Shown here one piece after another: positions 25,340-34,374 of a DNA stretch of 64,000 nt. The stretch comes from CAJGDV01 sp036667875 (GTDB lineage Bacteria; Bacillota_I; Bacilli_A; RF39; UBA660), in NCBI GenBank assembly GCA_036667875.1, contig JAVWTD010000004.1, positions 1 to 64,000 of the forward strand, in the 5' to 3' direction. How positions within the stretch are numbered: the stretch's first letter is position 1; the number at the start of each line of letters is the position of its first letter. The translations under genes were made by a program, and so were the position numbers. Below the pieces are notes generated by a model, which saw nothing but the letters and a program-made list of their open reading frames with translations, had not been told where the DNA came from and searched no databases.

Positions 25340-26100
25340 AATTTATCAATAAAGTTAAATATTTCATCAGAGAACTCTACAATTTCATCTTTATATAGTT
25401 CTAAATTGTCAAAGTCATCTATTAAAGCAATTATATCAATGCCTCTTTTTTTAGTTAAACTAAAGTGAAATTCACGGCAAAGAGTTGTAAACTTAAGTAA
25501 TACTTCTTCATATCCAAATGAGAAAATATTATGAAAGTTCAATATACATTTAAGTAAAAGAAGCATCTTTTTAATGTGCGTTCTTGATGGTTTTACTTTA
25601 TCACTTTTAAGCTCCATAATCATTTTTTTATAGTCTTGATAGATACTTGGAAAATTATGTATATCGTTTGATCTAATTGTTTCATAGGTTACAGGAATAT
25701 AATAATCTTTTCCATATAATGTAGGATTTAGATTATACTTGTATTTTTCATAAATCATAACTTTTGTTTTGTAACTTACAATATTTTTTTCTACTTCTTT
25801 TAAGGTATAAAAACTAGTTCCAACATGAATTGAATCTTGCTCATTACATTTTTCATTAAATTCAATTATTTTTTCCATTTCATATTCATTAATTATAAAG
25901 AATAAATCAATATCTGACCATCCTGAATGAATATCTTTTTTGCCAGCTGAACCCCCTAGGGTTATACTTAATATATTATCTCCTAAAATGTCAAAAACTT
26001 TTTCAATTGTTTTTTCGACACAGTCATAATAATTACTTGGAAGTTCTTCTTTTAAATTATAATGCTTGAGATTTTCTTTTGCTATATCCATATTCTTCAT
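25333..26100 (-). CDS. Nucleotidyltransferase-domain protein
   Basis: A 255-residue protein of the nucleotidyltransferase fold. The signature is LGGSAGKKDIHSGWSDIDLF, a G-S followed by D-x-D, near residue 45-65, and a helical C-terminal half. The layout resembles aminoglycoside and small-molecule nucleotidyltransferases, but substrate cannot be told. Its ATG (AGGAG nine bases upstream) lies 44 bases inside the preceding glycosyltransferase gene, so the two are coupled. It could modify the sugar or lipid product of that enzyme; this is inference. Confidence 0.7.
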   Translation of the reverse strand: MKNMDIAKENLKHYNLKEELPSNYYDCVEKTIEKVFDILGDNILSITLGGSAGKKDIHSGWSDIDLFFIINEYEMEKIIEFNEKCNEQDSIHVGTSFYTLKEVEKNIVSYKTKVMIYEKYKYNLNPTLYGKDYYIPVTYETIRSNDIHNFPSIYQDYKKMIMELKSDKVKPSRTHIKKMLLLLKCILNFHNIFSFGYEEVLLKFTTLCREFHFSLTKKRGIDIIALIDDFDNLELYKDEIVEFSDEIFNFIDKFC

Positions 26101-26926
26101 AGTTGTATTCTCCTAAGTCTTTTGTTGTTATACCAATTAGTGTGTTATTAATTTTAATTTTGATTCTTTTTACAAAGTAATTGTATAAAATCTCTTTTTT
26201 TTCAGGTGAAATATTTTCTATTTCATCTAAGTAGTTTATGTTTGAATAATAAAAGTGCATAAAATCTCTTAATCTTTTTAGTTCTTGATGTTTGCTTGTG
26301 TTTGTTGTTATACTGTTAGGTCTTTTTATATAATTGTACCCTAGATAATCAATAGAAGTAACGCTTTTACTGTTAGCATATATTTTAGGCATAAGTCCAA
26401 AGTCTTCATGATATTTTTTGGGATCAAAGAATAAATTATTATCTATAAATATTTCTCTTTTTATAGCGGACCCCCAAGGTGTTGCCCAAATGTTACCAGT
26501 ATTTGCAAATAAGACCATGGCATCAATTCCTGAAACATTATTGAATTCTATTAATGAAAGTCGGTCATTTGGAAATTCTTCTATACACCTTACTTTATAT
26601 TTAATTATATCTGCATCAACTTTTGACAAGTTTTTAATTAGGTCTGGTTCAACAGTATCATCAGCATCTACAATTATTATATATTCCCCTTTACTGTTTT
26701 CAATAGCAGTGTTTCTAGCACCTCCACAGCCTTTATTTGTTTGTCTAATACACTTTACTATATTATTGTCTAAATACTTTTTAACTATGTTATAACTGTT
26801 ATCTTTTGACCCATCATCTACAATTATAATTTCAAAGTTTTTTTCAGTTTGATTAAGAATTGATTTTATACAATCTTCTATATATAATTCTGCATTATAC
26901 ATAGCAATAATAAAACTATATTTCAT
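26057..26926 (-). CDS. Family 2 glycosyltransferase
   Basis: A 289-residue GT2 enzyme with the classical N-terminal half: FIIAMYNAELYIEDCIKSIL, IIVDDGSKDNS, NKGCGGARNTAIE and the metal-binding IIIVDADDTVE, then GSAIKREIF and YHEDFGLMPKIY. The C-terminal part is helical without a membrane segment. ATG 26926 follows GAGGTGA; a GTG three codons upstream is inside that site. It shares a transcript with the nucleotidyltransferase gene. Capsule, teichoic or glycolipid decoration is likely, but donor and acceptor are unknown. Confidence 0.8.
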   Translation of the reverse strand: MKYSFIIAMYNAELYIEDCIKSILNQTEKNFEIIIVDDGSKDNSYNIVKKYLDNNIVKCIRQTNKGCGGARNTAIENSKGEYIIIVDADDTVEPDLIKNLSKVDADIIKYKVRCIEEFPNDRLSLIEFNNVSGIDAMVLFANTGNIWATPWGSAIKREIFIDNNLFFDPKKYHEDFGLMPKIYANSKSVTSIDYLGYNYIKRPNSITTNTSKHQELKRLRDFMHFYYSNINYLDEIENISPEKKEILYNYFVKRIKIKINNTLIGITTKDLGEYNYEEYGYSKRKSQAL

Positions 26927-26976
26927 ATAATTCACCTCTTTTTTAGTAGCTATAATTTTCCTGATTTCGTCTTACT

Positions 26977-27005
26977 ATGGTATATTAAAAAGTTCTAAAT
27001 GTCAA
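26977..27005 (-). promoter_or_regulatory. Sigma-A promoter of the glycosyltransferase pair
   Basis: A perfect TTGACA (27000-27005) and a weak -10 TACCAT (26977-26982) are 17 bases apart on the minus strand. Confidence 0.55.
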
Positions 27006-27017
27006 ACATTTTTACAA

Positions 27018-27045
27018 AAAAAGAAGAATTAAATATTCTCCTCTC
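27018..27045 (-). terminator. Intrinsic terminator of the ABC permease gene
   Basis: AGGAGAAT / ATTCTTCT with a 5-base loop is followed by seven T residues on the minus strand. Confidence 0.7.
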
Positions 27046-29575
27046 TAATAGCGTTTAATATGTTTTCATGTTTGATTTTTTTCGTTGCATAAACTGTTGA
27101 TAAGAAAACAATTATGAATACACCTACTATTGCTATTATTATGCTTTTCCAAGGAATAAGAATAGATTCCATCTGTATTATATTCATCATTGACAAATGC
27201 ATTAACAGAATGACTCCAAATGAGAAAGGAAGAGCATATAGTATAGCTTTTAATCCAAAGAATAAACTTTCAAACCATAAAATCTTATTAAATCCTTTTG
27301 GTGTTAAGCCTATACTTCTTAAAACAGCAAATTCTTTTCTTCTTAATGCTATACTTGTATTTATAGTATTAAAGACACTAGTTACTCCAATAAGAGTTAC
27401 TAAACTAATAAAACCATATACTAATATTTTTATTATTGTCATTATTTTATTAGCGTTTTCTGATTGTTCTTTAATATTTATATAATTATACTGTTTAATT
27501 TCCCCTTTTTCTATATATTCCTTTATTACTTCATCTACCTTTTTATAATTAGAAGTTTTAAGTAACAATATTTTGGTGTTTGTTTCCTCTTTAATTATAC
27601 TTTTATAAATAGAATTAGATAAAATAAATGATGGTGAAAAATTCCCTTCATAAGAAGATGATCCTAGAAAAGGTTTACTACTTATGTGGTAATCTTTTAT
27701 ATTTGTAATAGTTTTTCTTAGATTAGTATCTGTATTTTCATCGTATATATCTTTTGATATCTCTAAGTTTATTTTTTTGTTTTTTCTGTATTTTTCAAGA
27801 TCATACGATTTTCTTGAATTTTTTTTATAGATAACTCCTTTATACTTATTAAGTAAAACCGGTTTGTTTGTCTTTTCTCCTATTTTATTTAAATATTCAT
27901 CAAAATATTTATCATCTAAAATAAATAAAGAAGATGAACTATTTTCTAAATCTCTTATTTTATTATCATCTAAGAATTTTTGAAATTTAGGAGTGTGAAT
28001 TTCTTTAAAGTCCCCTTTTGTGTAAATTCTGTCAACTGAAAGACGAAGTGATTCATCAATTTCTTTCATTGATTCAATTTTATTTAACACAGGACTTTCT
28101 TTATCATAATTAATAATTAAGTCTATGTCTGCTACATTTGTTAAACTCTCTCCCCCATCAATAGTGTAGGCCAAATAACCTGAGAAAGATATAAACATTA
28201 CAATACTAATAAAAAGTGATACTACTGTAATTCGATATTTCTTTTTATTTCGTTTGATGTTCTTTAAAGCTAATTCTCCTTCAATTCCAAATAACTTTAG
28301 AATAAATTTAGGAGTTCTCACTTTTTTTGCTTTTATTTTTATATCATCATTTAAACGTATAGCTTCAATAGGTGATATTTTACTTGCCCTATGTGCTGGT
28401 AAGAAGGCACTTATAAATATTGTAATAATCATAAATAATATTGGTACAAAAATAAATAATGGATAAGTGGAAAGTTTAAATGATAAATTATTAATTATTC
28501 CTTTTATTAAATTATTTAAAATTATCAAAACAGTTCCAATCCCTAAGTAAGCTGCCATTATACCAAGTGGTATTCCTATTACCGCTACTATTATGGCTTC
28601 AAAGAAAACAGTCTTCTTTAGTTGATTTCTTGTTGCCCCAATACTTGAAAATAGTCCAAATTGTTTTTTTCTTTCCATAACGGAAATAGCAAATGAATTA
28701 TAAATAACTACAATACATGCAATTGATACAAGACTTAATAAGATTGCTAACATTCCAGTCATACCATTTACAATATTATTATATTTTGTTACACCATAAA
28801 TTCCTAATAAATTATCATTATAAATAATTCTTTCATAGTATTCTTGACTTTCATATTTAATTTTCAATGATTTAGATATCATTTTTCCTACTTCAAAAGT
28901 TTTTTTAGGATATCTCAATTGAACAAGGATATCTACTTTATTTTCTAAATTTTTACTAGGAAGAGTGAATGAATAATATCCAACATCTGTTCCTTCGGAG
29001 ATATCTTTTTCTATGATTCCTACTATTTTGTATGATTTACTAAATTTTTCTTTTATGTATTCATTTTCTACAATAGAATTTTGATTAACGATTTGATTGT
29101 CTTTTAGTCTATCACCAACTTTTAAATTCAATGTTTCTCCAATTTCATAAGGTAAATTATATTTACTTAATAGATGCTCTGGGATTACTATTTCATTTTC
29201 AGTTTTTGGAAATCTTCCTTTTTCCAATTTTAAGGAATTAAAGAATTTTTCATTTGCTCCATAAATTTTAAAATAGGCATCATTTATTTTTTCGTTTATT
29301 TTAGCGTATCCATAATATTCTTTTATCTTAATTTCTTTAATATTAGCATTATTTTGAATCATGGATATTTGTTCTTTTTTTAAATCTTTTATTTCAATAT
29401 GTTGACTACCAAAGTTGCTGATTGCATCTTCTATCATCATTTCTCTAGTAGAAGATAAAAGTAACCCAATACCAACCATTAAAGAGGTCGATAATACAAT
29501 ACCTATGATTGTAACGATTGTTCTTTTTTTGTTCATTTTTAAATGCTTGACAGTTAGTTTATTTAAGATATTCAT
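27029..29575 (-). CDS. ABC transporter permease, FtsX/MacB-like, eight or more TM segments
   Basis: An 848-residue permease. Residues about 18-38 form the first membrane helix, followed by a large extracytoplasmic domain. A first FtsX core follows (three helices, about 270-400, ending PAHRASKISPIEAIRLNDD), then a second copy with its own domain, and a C-terminal FtsX core (MERKKQF-like RRKEFAVLRSIGLTP). This is the layout of peptide-export or peptide-sensing permeases linked to two-component systems. It shares one base with the ATPase stop (TAATG). Confidence 0.85.
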   Translation of the reverse strand: MNILNKLTVKHLKMNKKRTIVTIIGIVLSTSLMVGIGLLLSSTREMMIEDAISNFGSQHIEIKDLKKEQISMIQNNANIKEIKIKEYYGYAKINEKINDAYFKIYGANEKFFNSLKLEKGRFPKTENEIVIPEHLLSKYNLPYEIGETLNLKVGDRLKDNQIVNQNSIVENEYIKEKFSKSYKIVGIIEKDISEGTDVGYYSFTLPSKNLENKVDILVQLRYPKKTFEVGKMISKSLKIKYESQEYYERIIYNDNLLGIYGVTKYNNIVNGMTGMLAILLSLVSIACIVVIYNSFAISVMERKKQFGLFSSIGATRNQLKKTVFFEAIIVAVIGIPLGIMAAYLGIGTVLIILNNLIKGIINNLSFKLSTYPLFIFVPILFMIITIFISAFLPAHRASKISPIEAIRLNDDIKIKAKKVRTPKFILKLFGIEGELALKNIKRNKKKYRITVVSLFISIVMFISFSGYLAYTIDGGESLTNVADIDLIINYDKESPVLNKIESMKEIDESLRLSVDRIYTKGDFKEIHTPKFQKFLDDNKIRDLENSSSSLFILDDKYFDEYLNKIGEKTNKPVLLNKYKGVIYKKNSRKSYDLEKYRKNKKINLEISKDIYDENTDTNLRKTITNIKDYHISSKPFLGSSSYEGNFSPSFILSNSIYKSIIKEETNTKILLLKTSNYKKVDEVIKEYIEKGEIKQYNYINIKEQSENANKIMTIIKILVYGFISLVTLIGVTSVFNTINTSIALRRKEFAVLRSIGLTPKGFNKILWFESLFFGLKAILYALPFSFGVILLMHLSMMNIIQMESILIPWKSIIIAIVGVFIIVFLSTVYATKKIKHENILNAIREENI

Positions 29576-30255
29576 TATTGTACCTTTTCATCACTTATTA
29601 TTTTACCATCATCAATGGTAATTATTCTGTCAGCATTTAGTGCCAAATTATGATCATGAGTAATCATAATTATTGTTTGTTTGTATTTTTTGTTTGATAG
29701 TTTTAATAATTCGAGTATTTCTTTGCTTGCTTTTGAGTCTAAGTTTCCAGTAGGTTCATCCGCTAAAAGTAAGGCAGGTCTATTCATTAAAGCTCTACCG
29801 ATACTAACTCTTTGCTGTTGTCCTCCTGAAAGTTCATTTGGTAAATGGTTTACTCTATTTTTTAAGTTTAGAGTAGTTATTATTTCATTTAAATATTCCG
29901 TATCTGGTTCTTTTCCATCTAAAAGAATAGGAAGCGTAATATTTTCAGTTACATTTAAAATTGGTATAAGATTATAAAATTGATAAATTAAGCCAACTTG
30001 TCTTCTTCTAAAGATTGCCAAGTTATTTTCATCCAAGTTATAAATGTTTTCACCGTCTATAATAATATTTCCACTTGTTGGTTTATCAACCCCACCTAAA
30101 AGGTGTAAAAGAGTTGATTTCCCACTACCACTTGCACCTACTATTGCAACAAATTCACCTTTTTCTACTTCAAAATTAATACCATCTAAAGCTCTTACTA
30201 AGGTTTCTCCTTTTCCGTAAGTTTTTTTAAGATTTTCGACTTTTAAAATGTTCAT
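29575..30255 (-). CDS. ABC transporter ATP-binding protein, MacB-like
   Basis: A 226-residue ATPase that powers the permease encoded next. Walker A is GASGSGKSTLLHLL, the signature LSGGQQQRVSIGRAL and Walker B ALLLADEPTGNLDS, all intact. GGAGG precedes the start. Expression probably responds to the response regulator encoded upstream, since its promoter has a poor -35 region overlapped by repeated TGACT sequences. Confidence 0.92.
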   Translation of the reverse strand: MNILKVENLKKTYGKGETLVRALDGINFEVEKGEFVAIVGASGSGKSTLLHLLGGVDKPTSGNIIIDGENIYNLDENNLAIFRRRQVGLIYQFYNLIPILNVTENITLPILLDGKEPDTEYLNEIITTLNLKNRVNHLPNELSGGQQQRVSIGRALMNRPALLLADEPTGNLDSKASKEILELLKLSNKKYKQTIIMITHDHNLALNADRIITIDDGKIISDEKVQ

Positions 30256-30275
30256 ATTTTTCCCTCCACACTTAA

Positions 30276-30303
30276 AGTATAGTATTATTAGATGACTTTT
30301 AAA
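30276..30303 (-). promoter_or_regulatory. ABC transporter promoter with weak -35
   Basis: TATACT (30276-30281) lies 16 bases from TTTAAA (30298-30303), a poor -35. AGTCA repeats on the minus strand, at 30293-30297 and 30304-30308, overlap it. Confidence 0.5.
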
Positions 30304-30320
30304 TGACTAATGTTGTGACT
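30293..30320. promoter_or_regulatory. Repeated TGACT sites, probable response-regulator operator
   Basis: TGACT occurs at 30293, 30304 and 30316, spaced 11 and 12 bases. That is one helical turn, as expected for OmpR-family dimers bound as direct repeats. The third copy also forms one arm of the sensor-gene terminator hairpin. Confidence 0.45.
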
Positions 30321-30329
30321 TTTTTGTCA
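30316..30329 (-). terminator. Weak intrinsic terminator of the kinase gene
   Basis: TGAC / GTCA around A6 can form a short 4-bp stem. It is followed by only a few T residues, so read-through into the ABC genes is possible. Confidence 0.3.
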
Positions 30330-31532
30330 TATTATATGATTATAAAATTTAATTCTAAAAAGTGTTCCATTTGAATCACTTGTCACTGTTATATCACCAT
30401 TTTCTTTTTCAATGATTGTCTTTGCCATGTTTAAACCAATTCCAATACTTTCTTTATTATTTATTCCTTTGTAAAATCTTTCAAATATATGTGGCAGGTC
30501 TTTTTTTGAAATACCTAAACCAGTATCCTTCACGGTAATTTCTGTGTACAAAGGGTTTTCACTTGCATCAATTATAACAGAACCTTTATTTGTGTGTTCA
30601 ATGGCGTTTTTTATGATATTTCCAAGAGCTTCTACTGTCCAGTTAAAGTCAATATTAGCATATATTTTTTCATTACAATTAATAAGTAATTCAATATTTT
30701 TAATTTCTGAAATTATTTTAAGTGGTTCAATTGAAACTTTTAAAACTTCTTTTATATTAGTCTTTTTAATTGTTAAGATAGTTGTTCCACTATCTAATCT
30801 TGACATAATGAGTAAACTCTTTATAAGCCACTCAATTCGCTTTAATTGTTCCTTATTTTGATTTAAAAATTCATGTTTAACGCTATTTGAGACATTGTCA
30901 TATAATATATCATTTATAACAAACAGACTTGTAAGAGGTGTTTTTAATTGATGTGATATATCTGATAATGTTGTTTCTAAGAATTTTTTGTCGTTAGTCA
31001 AGTTTTCACTTTGCTCTTTTAATTTTATAGTCATTTTATAAAGATCGTTTTTTAAATTACTTATATCTCCTTCTGAATATTCTCTAATGTCCATACTGTA
31101 GTTATTATTTAAAATATTATGAGTATATTTTGAAATGTTATTTATTTTATTATAAAGTTTTTTTACAAATAAAAATATAATAAACAATAAAACAAATGAA
31201 AACGATAAAATAAAGAATGAAATTTTAATTATAATATTTGCTTTTAAAACACCATTATTACCAAGATAATCAAGATTATTTAAATCAGTTAGACCATATC
31301 TATCAAGTGTTTCACTATTACTATTACCTTCAGTAATTAGATTGATTACTTCATTTTCTAGTTCTGGATGTTTTTCTATTATTCCATTTACTATTTTAGC
31401 ATTGTTAGATATTAAATTTTGTTTATATTCTTTATAAATTTCTTTAGAAAATAAAATGCCAAAAAAAAGAAATACTATTAAAACTAGAAAAAAGACTAAA
31501 AATAATTTTTTTATTTCTTTGTTTTTAAACAT
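30327..31532 (-). CDS. Sensor histidine kinase
   Basis: A 401-residue transmembrane kinase. Membrane helices lie at about 10-30 and 100-123, with a 70-residue extracytoplasmic sensor between. HisKA has SDISHQLKTPLTSL with the phosphoacceptor histidine. The ATPase domain has NIIKNAIEHTNKG (N box), VKDTGLGISKKDLPHIFERFYKG (read in two parts; G1/F box) and SIGIGLNMAKTI (G2). It overlaps the response-regulator gene by eight bases, so both are made together. It likely senses a peptide or envelope stress with the ABC permease, as in Vnc/Bce-type systems; this is inference. Confidence 0.9.
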   Translation of the reverse strand: MFKNKEIKKLFLVFFLVLIVFLFFGILFSKEIYKEYKQNLISNNAKIVNGIIEKHPELENEVINLITEGNSNSETLDRYGLTDLNNLDYLGNNGVLKANIIIKISFFILSFSFVLLFIIFLFVKKLYNKINNISKYTHNILNNNYSMDIREYSEGDISNLKNDLYKMTIKLKEQSENLTNDKKFLETTLSDISHQLKTPLTSLFVINDILYDNVSNSVKHEFLNQNKEQLKRIEWLIKSLLIMSRLDSGTTILTIKKTNIKEVLKVSIEPLKIISEIKNIELLINCNEKIYANIDFNWTVEALGNIIKNAIEHTNKGSVIIDASENPLYTEITVKDTGLGISKKDLPHIFERFYKGINNKESIGIGLNMAKTIIEKENGDITVTSDSNGTLFRIKFYNHII

Positions 31533-32205
31533 TATATTCTCCTATCTTATAACCCATCCCTCTTATCGTTAAAATGATTTTAGGATTACTTGGGTCATTT
31601 TCTATTTTTTCTCTTATTCTTTTTATATAAACAGTTAAAGTGTTATCGTTAACATACTCTTCGTTAACATCCCAAATATCCGCTAGAAGTTTTTCTCGTG
31701 TAAATGTTATTTTTTGATTTAGGGCTAATGTAATTAGTATCTTATATTCAAGGGCTGTTAGCATCAAATCTTTACCGTTTTTTAAAACTTTTGCTTGATT
31801 CAAATCAATTGTAATATCGAATATTTGAAAAATGTTTGAGGTATTATTTCCTTTATTTCTTCTTAAAACATTTCTTATTCTACTCACAAGTTCTCTTGCT
31901 TTAAATGGTTTTGTAATATAGTCGTCTGCTCCCATATCTAGTCCTCTTACGATTGAAAGTTCTAAGTCATTAGCGGTAAGAAAAATTATGGGTATTTTGT
32001 TTATGTTCTTTAATTGCTTAAAAAGACTAAAACCATCTATGTCTGGCAAGTTTAAATCTAATAGTATTATATCTACAAGGGATGCTTTATTTAGTCCAAT
32101 TACCCCAGTTGACGCTATAAAAACATCATATCCTTCTTGTTCAAGATAATATTTCAAACCAGTTCTAATAGCAGTGTCATCTTCAATAATTAATATTTTT
32201 TCCAT
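31525..32205 (-). CDS. OmpR-family response regulator
   Basis: A 226-residue DNA-binding regulator. The receiver domain (1-120) has IIEDD, LLDLNLPDIDG with the phosphorylated aspartate, and ADDYITKPFKARELV. The winged-helix domain (about 130-226) has LTALEYKILITLALNQ and NTLTVYIKRIREKIE. ATG 32205 follows GGTGA; five in-frame codons upstream (GTG) are excluded. It leads the operon with the kinase and probably activates the ABC transporter genes. Confidence 0.93.
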   Translation of the reverse strand: MEKILIIEDDTAIRTGLKYYLEQEGYDVFIASTGVIGLNKASLVDIILLDLNLPDIDGFSLFKQLKNINKIPIIFLTANDLELSIVRGLDMGADDYITKPFKARELVSRIRNVLRRNKGNNTSNIFQIFDITIDLNQAKVLKNGKDLMLTALEYKILITLALNQKITFTREKLLADIWDVNEEYVNDNTLTVYIKRIREKIENDPSNPKIILTIRGMGYKIGEYNV

Positions 32206-32264
32206 AAAATCACCTAAATCCATTATACATTATTTTATAATATTTTATCTTACATTTTAGTAAC

Positions 32265-32292
32265 AAAAAAAGAATTATAAAATAATCCTTTT
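32265..32292 (-). terminator. Intrinsic terminator of HNH-like paralogue 2
   Basis: AAGGATTAT / ATAATTCTT with a 3-base loop, then seven T residues, on the minus strand. It overlaps the gene's 3' end. Confidence 0.75.
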
Positions 32293-32667
32293 TGTATAGT
32301 CCTCTTTTATTAGAGGCTCATTGAAACGGTTAACATCACTACAGTGGTCTCTTTCAAATTTTAAAAGGCAATCATATATTTTTAAGAGTTCTGTTTTAGT
32401 TGGCATCTTACTACTATTGTTTATTTCTTTTAAAATACGATTTAAATAAACAAACATGTCTAATTCTCTTGATTCAATAACGTGAATATAATTGTGTGAT
32501 GTTTCTCCTATTAAAATGGCACCATTTGAAATAGTATCTAATCCATGGTATTGTTTTTTTACAATATGATGATATGTAAATTGTTGTCTATTTTCAAGTT
32601 TATAACCCATCCAATCAATATCAGTCATACCATAAATTTTAATCATTTCTTTCGTTATTCGTCTCAT
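32275..32667 (-). CDS. HNH-like small protein, paralogue 2
   Basis: A 130-residue paralogue of the protein at 12496-12870. The core is FTYHHIVKKQYHG, then SNGAILIGETSHNYIHVIES. His-His, Asn and His are conserved in both copies, as are IKIY, DWM and YIHVIE. The remainder is diverged. It has its own promoter and terminator. A metal-dependent nuclease is possible, but no system component is adjacent. Both copies next to unrelated housekeeping genes suggest a small multi-copy family in this genome. Confidence 0.6.
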   Translation of the reverse strand: MRRITKEMIKIYGMTDIDWMGYKLENRQQFTYHHIVKKQYHGLDTISNGAILIGETSHNYIHVIESRELDMFVYLNRILKEINNSSKMPTKTELLKIYDCLLKFERDHCSDVNRFNEPLIKEDYTKRIIL

Positions 32668-32682
32668 ACTTCTCCCCCTTTG

Positions 32683-32711
32683 ATTATATCAAAAGAAAAT
32701 TATAGAAACAA
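32683..32711 (-). promoter_or_regulatory. Sigma-A promoter of HNH-like paralogue 2
   Basis: TTGTTT (32706-32711) and TATAAT (32683-32688) are 17 bases apart on the minus strand. Confidence 0.65.
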
Positions 32712-32729
32712 TTAAGTTACTTTTAAGTA

Positions 32730-34085
32730 TCAATTAAATTTATTAAATACAGTTTGATTGTGTGGTTCTATTCCTTTTAAAGCAAACATTTCTTCAAGTG
32801 ATACAAATTCATATCCTTGTTTCTTTAAATCGTCCATAGCCATTAATGCTCCGTCTATACTTGACCTATACAGGTCATGAAGTAATATAACAGAACCATT
32901 AGTAGTACTAGACATTATATTCTTATATACTGTTTGTGCATCTCTATATTTCCAATCAAGAGGATCTACAGACCATAAAATAATGGGTAGACCTGCTACA
33001 TTTTTAACATTATCATTTAAATTACCATAAGGTGGTCTTAAGGCAAAAGGGTTTACTCCAAGAACGCTATTTATGGCATCAGTGGTGTTTTTAATATCTT
33101 TATATAATTCATATTCTCCAAGATAAGTTAAGTTTAAATGGGCGTAAGAGTGACTTCCTATAGTGTGACCTTCATTATACATAGTTCTAATCAAATCAGC
33201 TTGAGCCATAACTCTATTACCTAGGACAAAAAATGATGCTTTAGCATTTCTTATATTCAATTGATTAATTAGATAATTAGTATTCTCTCCAGCGGGTCCA
33301 TCATCAAAAGTAAATGCCACTACTTTTTTATTTTTGAAGTTTTCTATATTTCTACTTTTTCTTTCTTTACTTACTGGTTTTTCTTTATTATAAATCATTT
33401 TAAAACTAATAATATCTTCTATTTCACTTAAAGGTATTTCAATTTTAATATCTCCAATATATCTTGGACCTACTTTGTATGAAGGGAATATAATATTCAT
33501 TCCACGGTCATCAAAATAAAAATGTTCAAAGGTTTTTTCTTCAGGCTTAACAGCGTTTTTTATTTCTTCGTCTGTAAATAAATCAATATTTTCAGTAAAT
33601 TTTAAATCTAATAACTTATAATAAGACTTTTTAGAAATAATATCCAAAAAATTAGAATTAGGTTTAAAAAAATCATTAATTGATAGTTTTGTTTTTGTTT
33701 CATCATTATAGTGATAAGTATAATTATCTACTTCATAATTAGCGCCTCCACTAAAATAATATTTTTTAAGTCTTAATGTTTTAATATTCCCTACTCTATA
33801 TTTTTCATAACTAATTATTAATTCATACTTTAATTTATTTTCTTTTAACCATTTTTTGTTTTCTTTGCTTTTATGAACAGTTTCTAATATTGATTCTTTT
33901 ATTATTTTATTTGTTTCTTCATCAATCTCTTTAACTTCTGTAAATGGTTGATCTATTTTAAGTGTATAATACCTTTTTTCTTTTATAATTGGTTCACTTG
34001 TTTTAGTAGGTTTTATAATCACTAATAAAGTTATTGTTAATATTAGAGCAATCATTATTGTTAAAATTATTTTTTTCTTTTTCAT
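32730..34085 (-). CDS. Membrane-anchored polysaccharide deacetylase (PdaC-like)
   Basis: An extracytoplasmic metal-dependent deacetylase, probably acting on peptidoglycan. The 451-residue product has a membrane anchor (about 5-24), a PdaC/DUF3298-like region (about 90-235), and a NodB domain (about 250-440). The NodB motifs are complete: AFTFDDGPAGENT, GSHSYAHLNLT, RPPYGNLND, WSVDPLDWK and VILLHDLY. It could alter lysozyme sensitivity or spore cortex. Transcribed alone, away from glmS. Confidence 0.88.
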   Translation of the reverse strand: MKKKKIILTIMIALILTITLLVIIKPTKTSEPIIKEKRYYTLKIDQPFTEVKEIDEETNKIIKESILETVHKSKENKKWLKENKLKYELIISYEKYRVGNIKTLRLKKYYFSGGANYEVDNYTYHYNDETKTKLSINDFFKPNSNFLDIISKKSYYKLLDLKFTENIDLFTDEEIKNAVKPEEKTFEHFYFDDRGMNIIFPSYKVGPRYIGDIKIEIPLSEIEDIISFKMIYNKEKPVSKERKSRNIENFKNKKVVAFTFDDGPAGENTNYLINQLNIRNAKASFFVLGNRVMAQADLIRTMYNEGHTIGSHSYAHLNLTYLGEYELYKDIKNTTDAINSVLGVNPFALRPPYGNLNDNVKNVAGLPIILWSVDPLDWKYRDAQTVYKNIMSSTTNGSVILLHDLYRSSIDGALMAMDDLKKQGYEFVSLEEMFALKGIEPHNQTVFNKFN

Positions 34086-34158
34086 ATTACTACCTCATTT
34101 TTAGTATACCACAAAAAATATTTTCTAGTTATTAATAATTTAGAGAAGTTTGTAAAGG

Positions 34159-34187
34159 TTGACAAATTTTAATATTTTAAATATAAT
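34159..34187 (+). promoter_or_regulatory. Sigma-A promoter of the glmS ribozyme and gene
   Basis: A perfect TTGACA (34159-34164) and TATAAT (34182-34187), separated by 17 bases, lead into the ribozyme. Confidence 0.88.
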
Positions 34188-34220
34188 TAATTTAAAGTTA
34201 TATAAAGTAGAAAGGTAATA

Positions 34221-34352
34221 TGACTAGCGCCAGACCATTATGGTGACGAGGATTAGTAGTTATCGATTTTTCGGCGGATGCTACTACGGACAGATGAGTT
34301 CGTTAAATAATTAGTAAAAAATAAAATAAACATTATAACAAATCTAATTATT
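34221..34352 (+). ncRNA. glmS ribozyme / riboswitch
   Basis: The core motifs of the glmS ribozyme are clear: AGCGCC at 34226-34231, GGTGACGAGG at 34242-34251, and TATCGATTTTTCGGCGGATG at 34261-34280, in the right order and spacing. Self-cleavage is expected between A34226 and G34227, activated by glucosamine 6-phosphate, which lowers glmS expression. A 3' hairpin (AATAATTAG with CTAATTATT, about 34306-34352) may be the P4 element. The GGAG of glmS lies 13 bases further on. Confidence 0.92.
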
Positions 34353-34374
34353 AATCATTTAAAAGGAGAATTAT

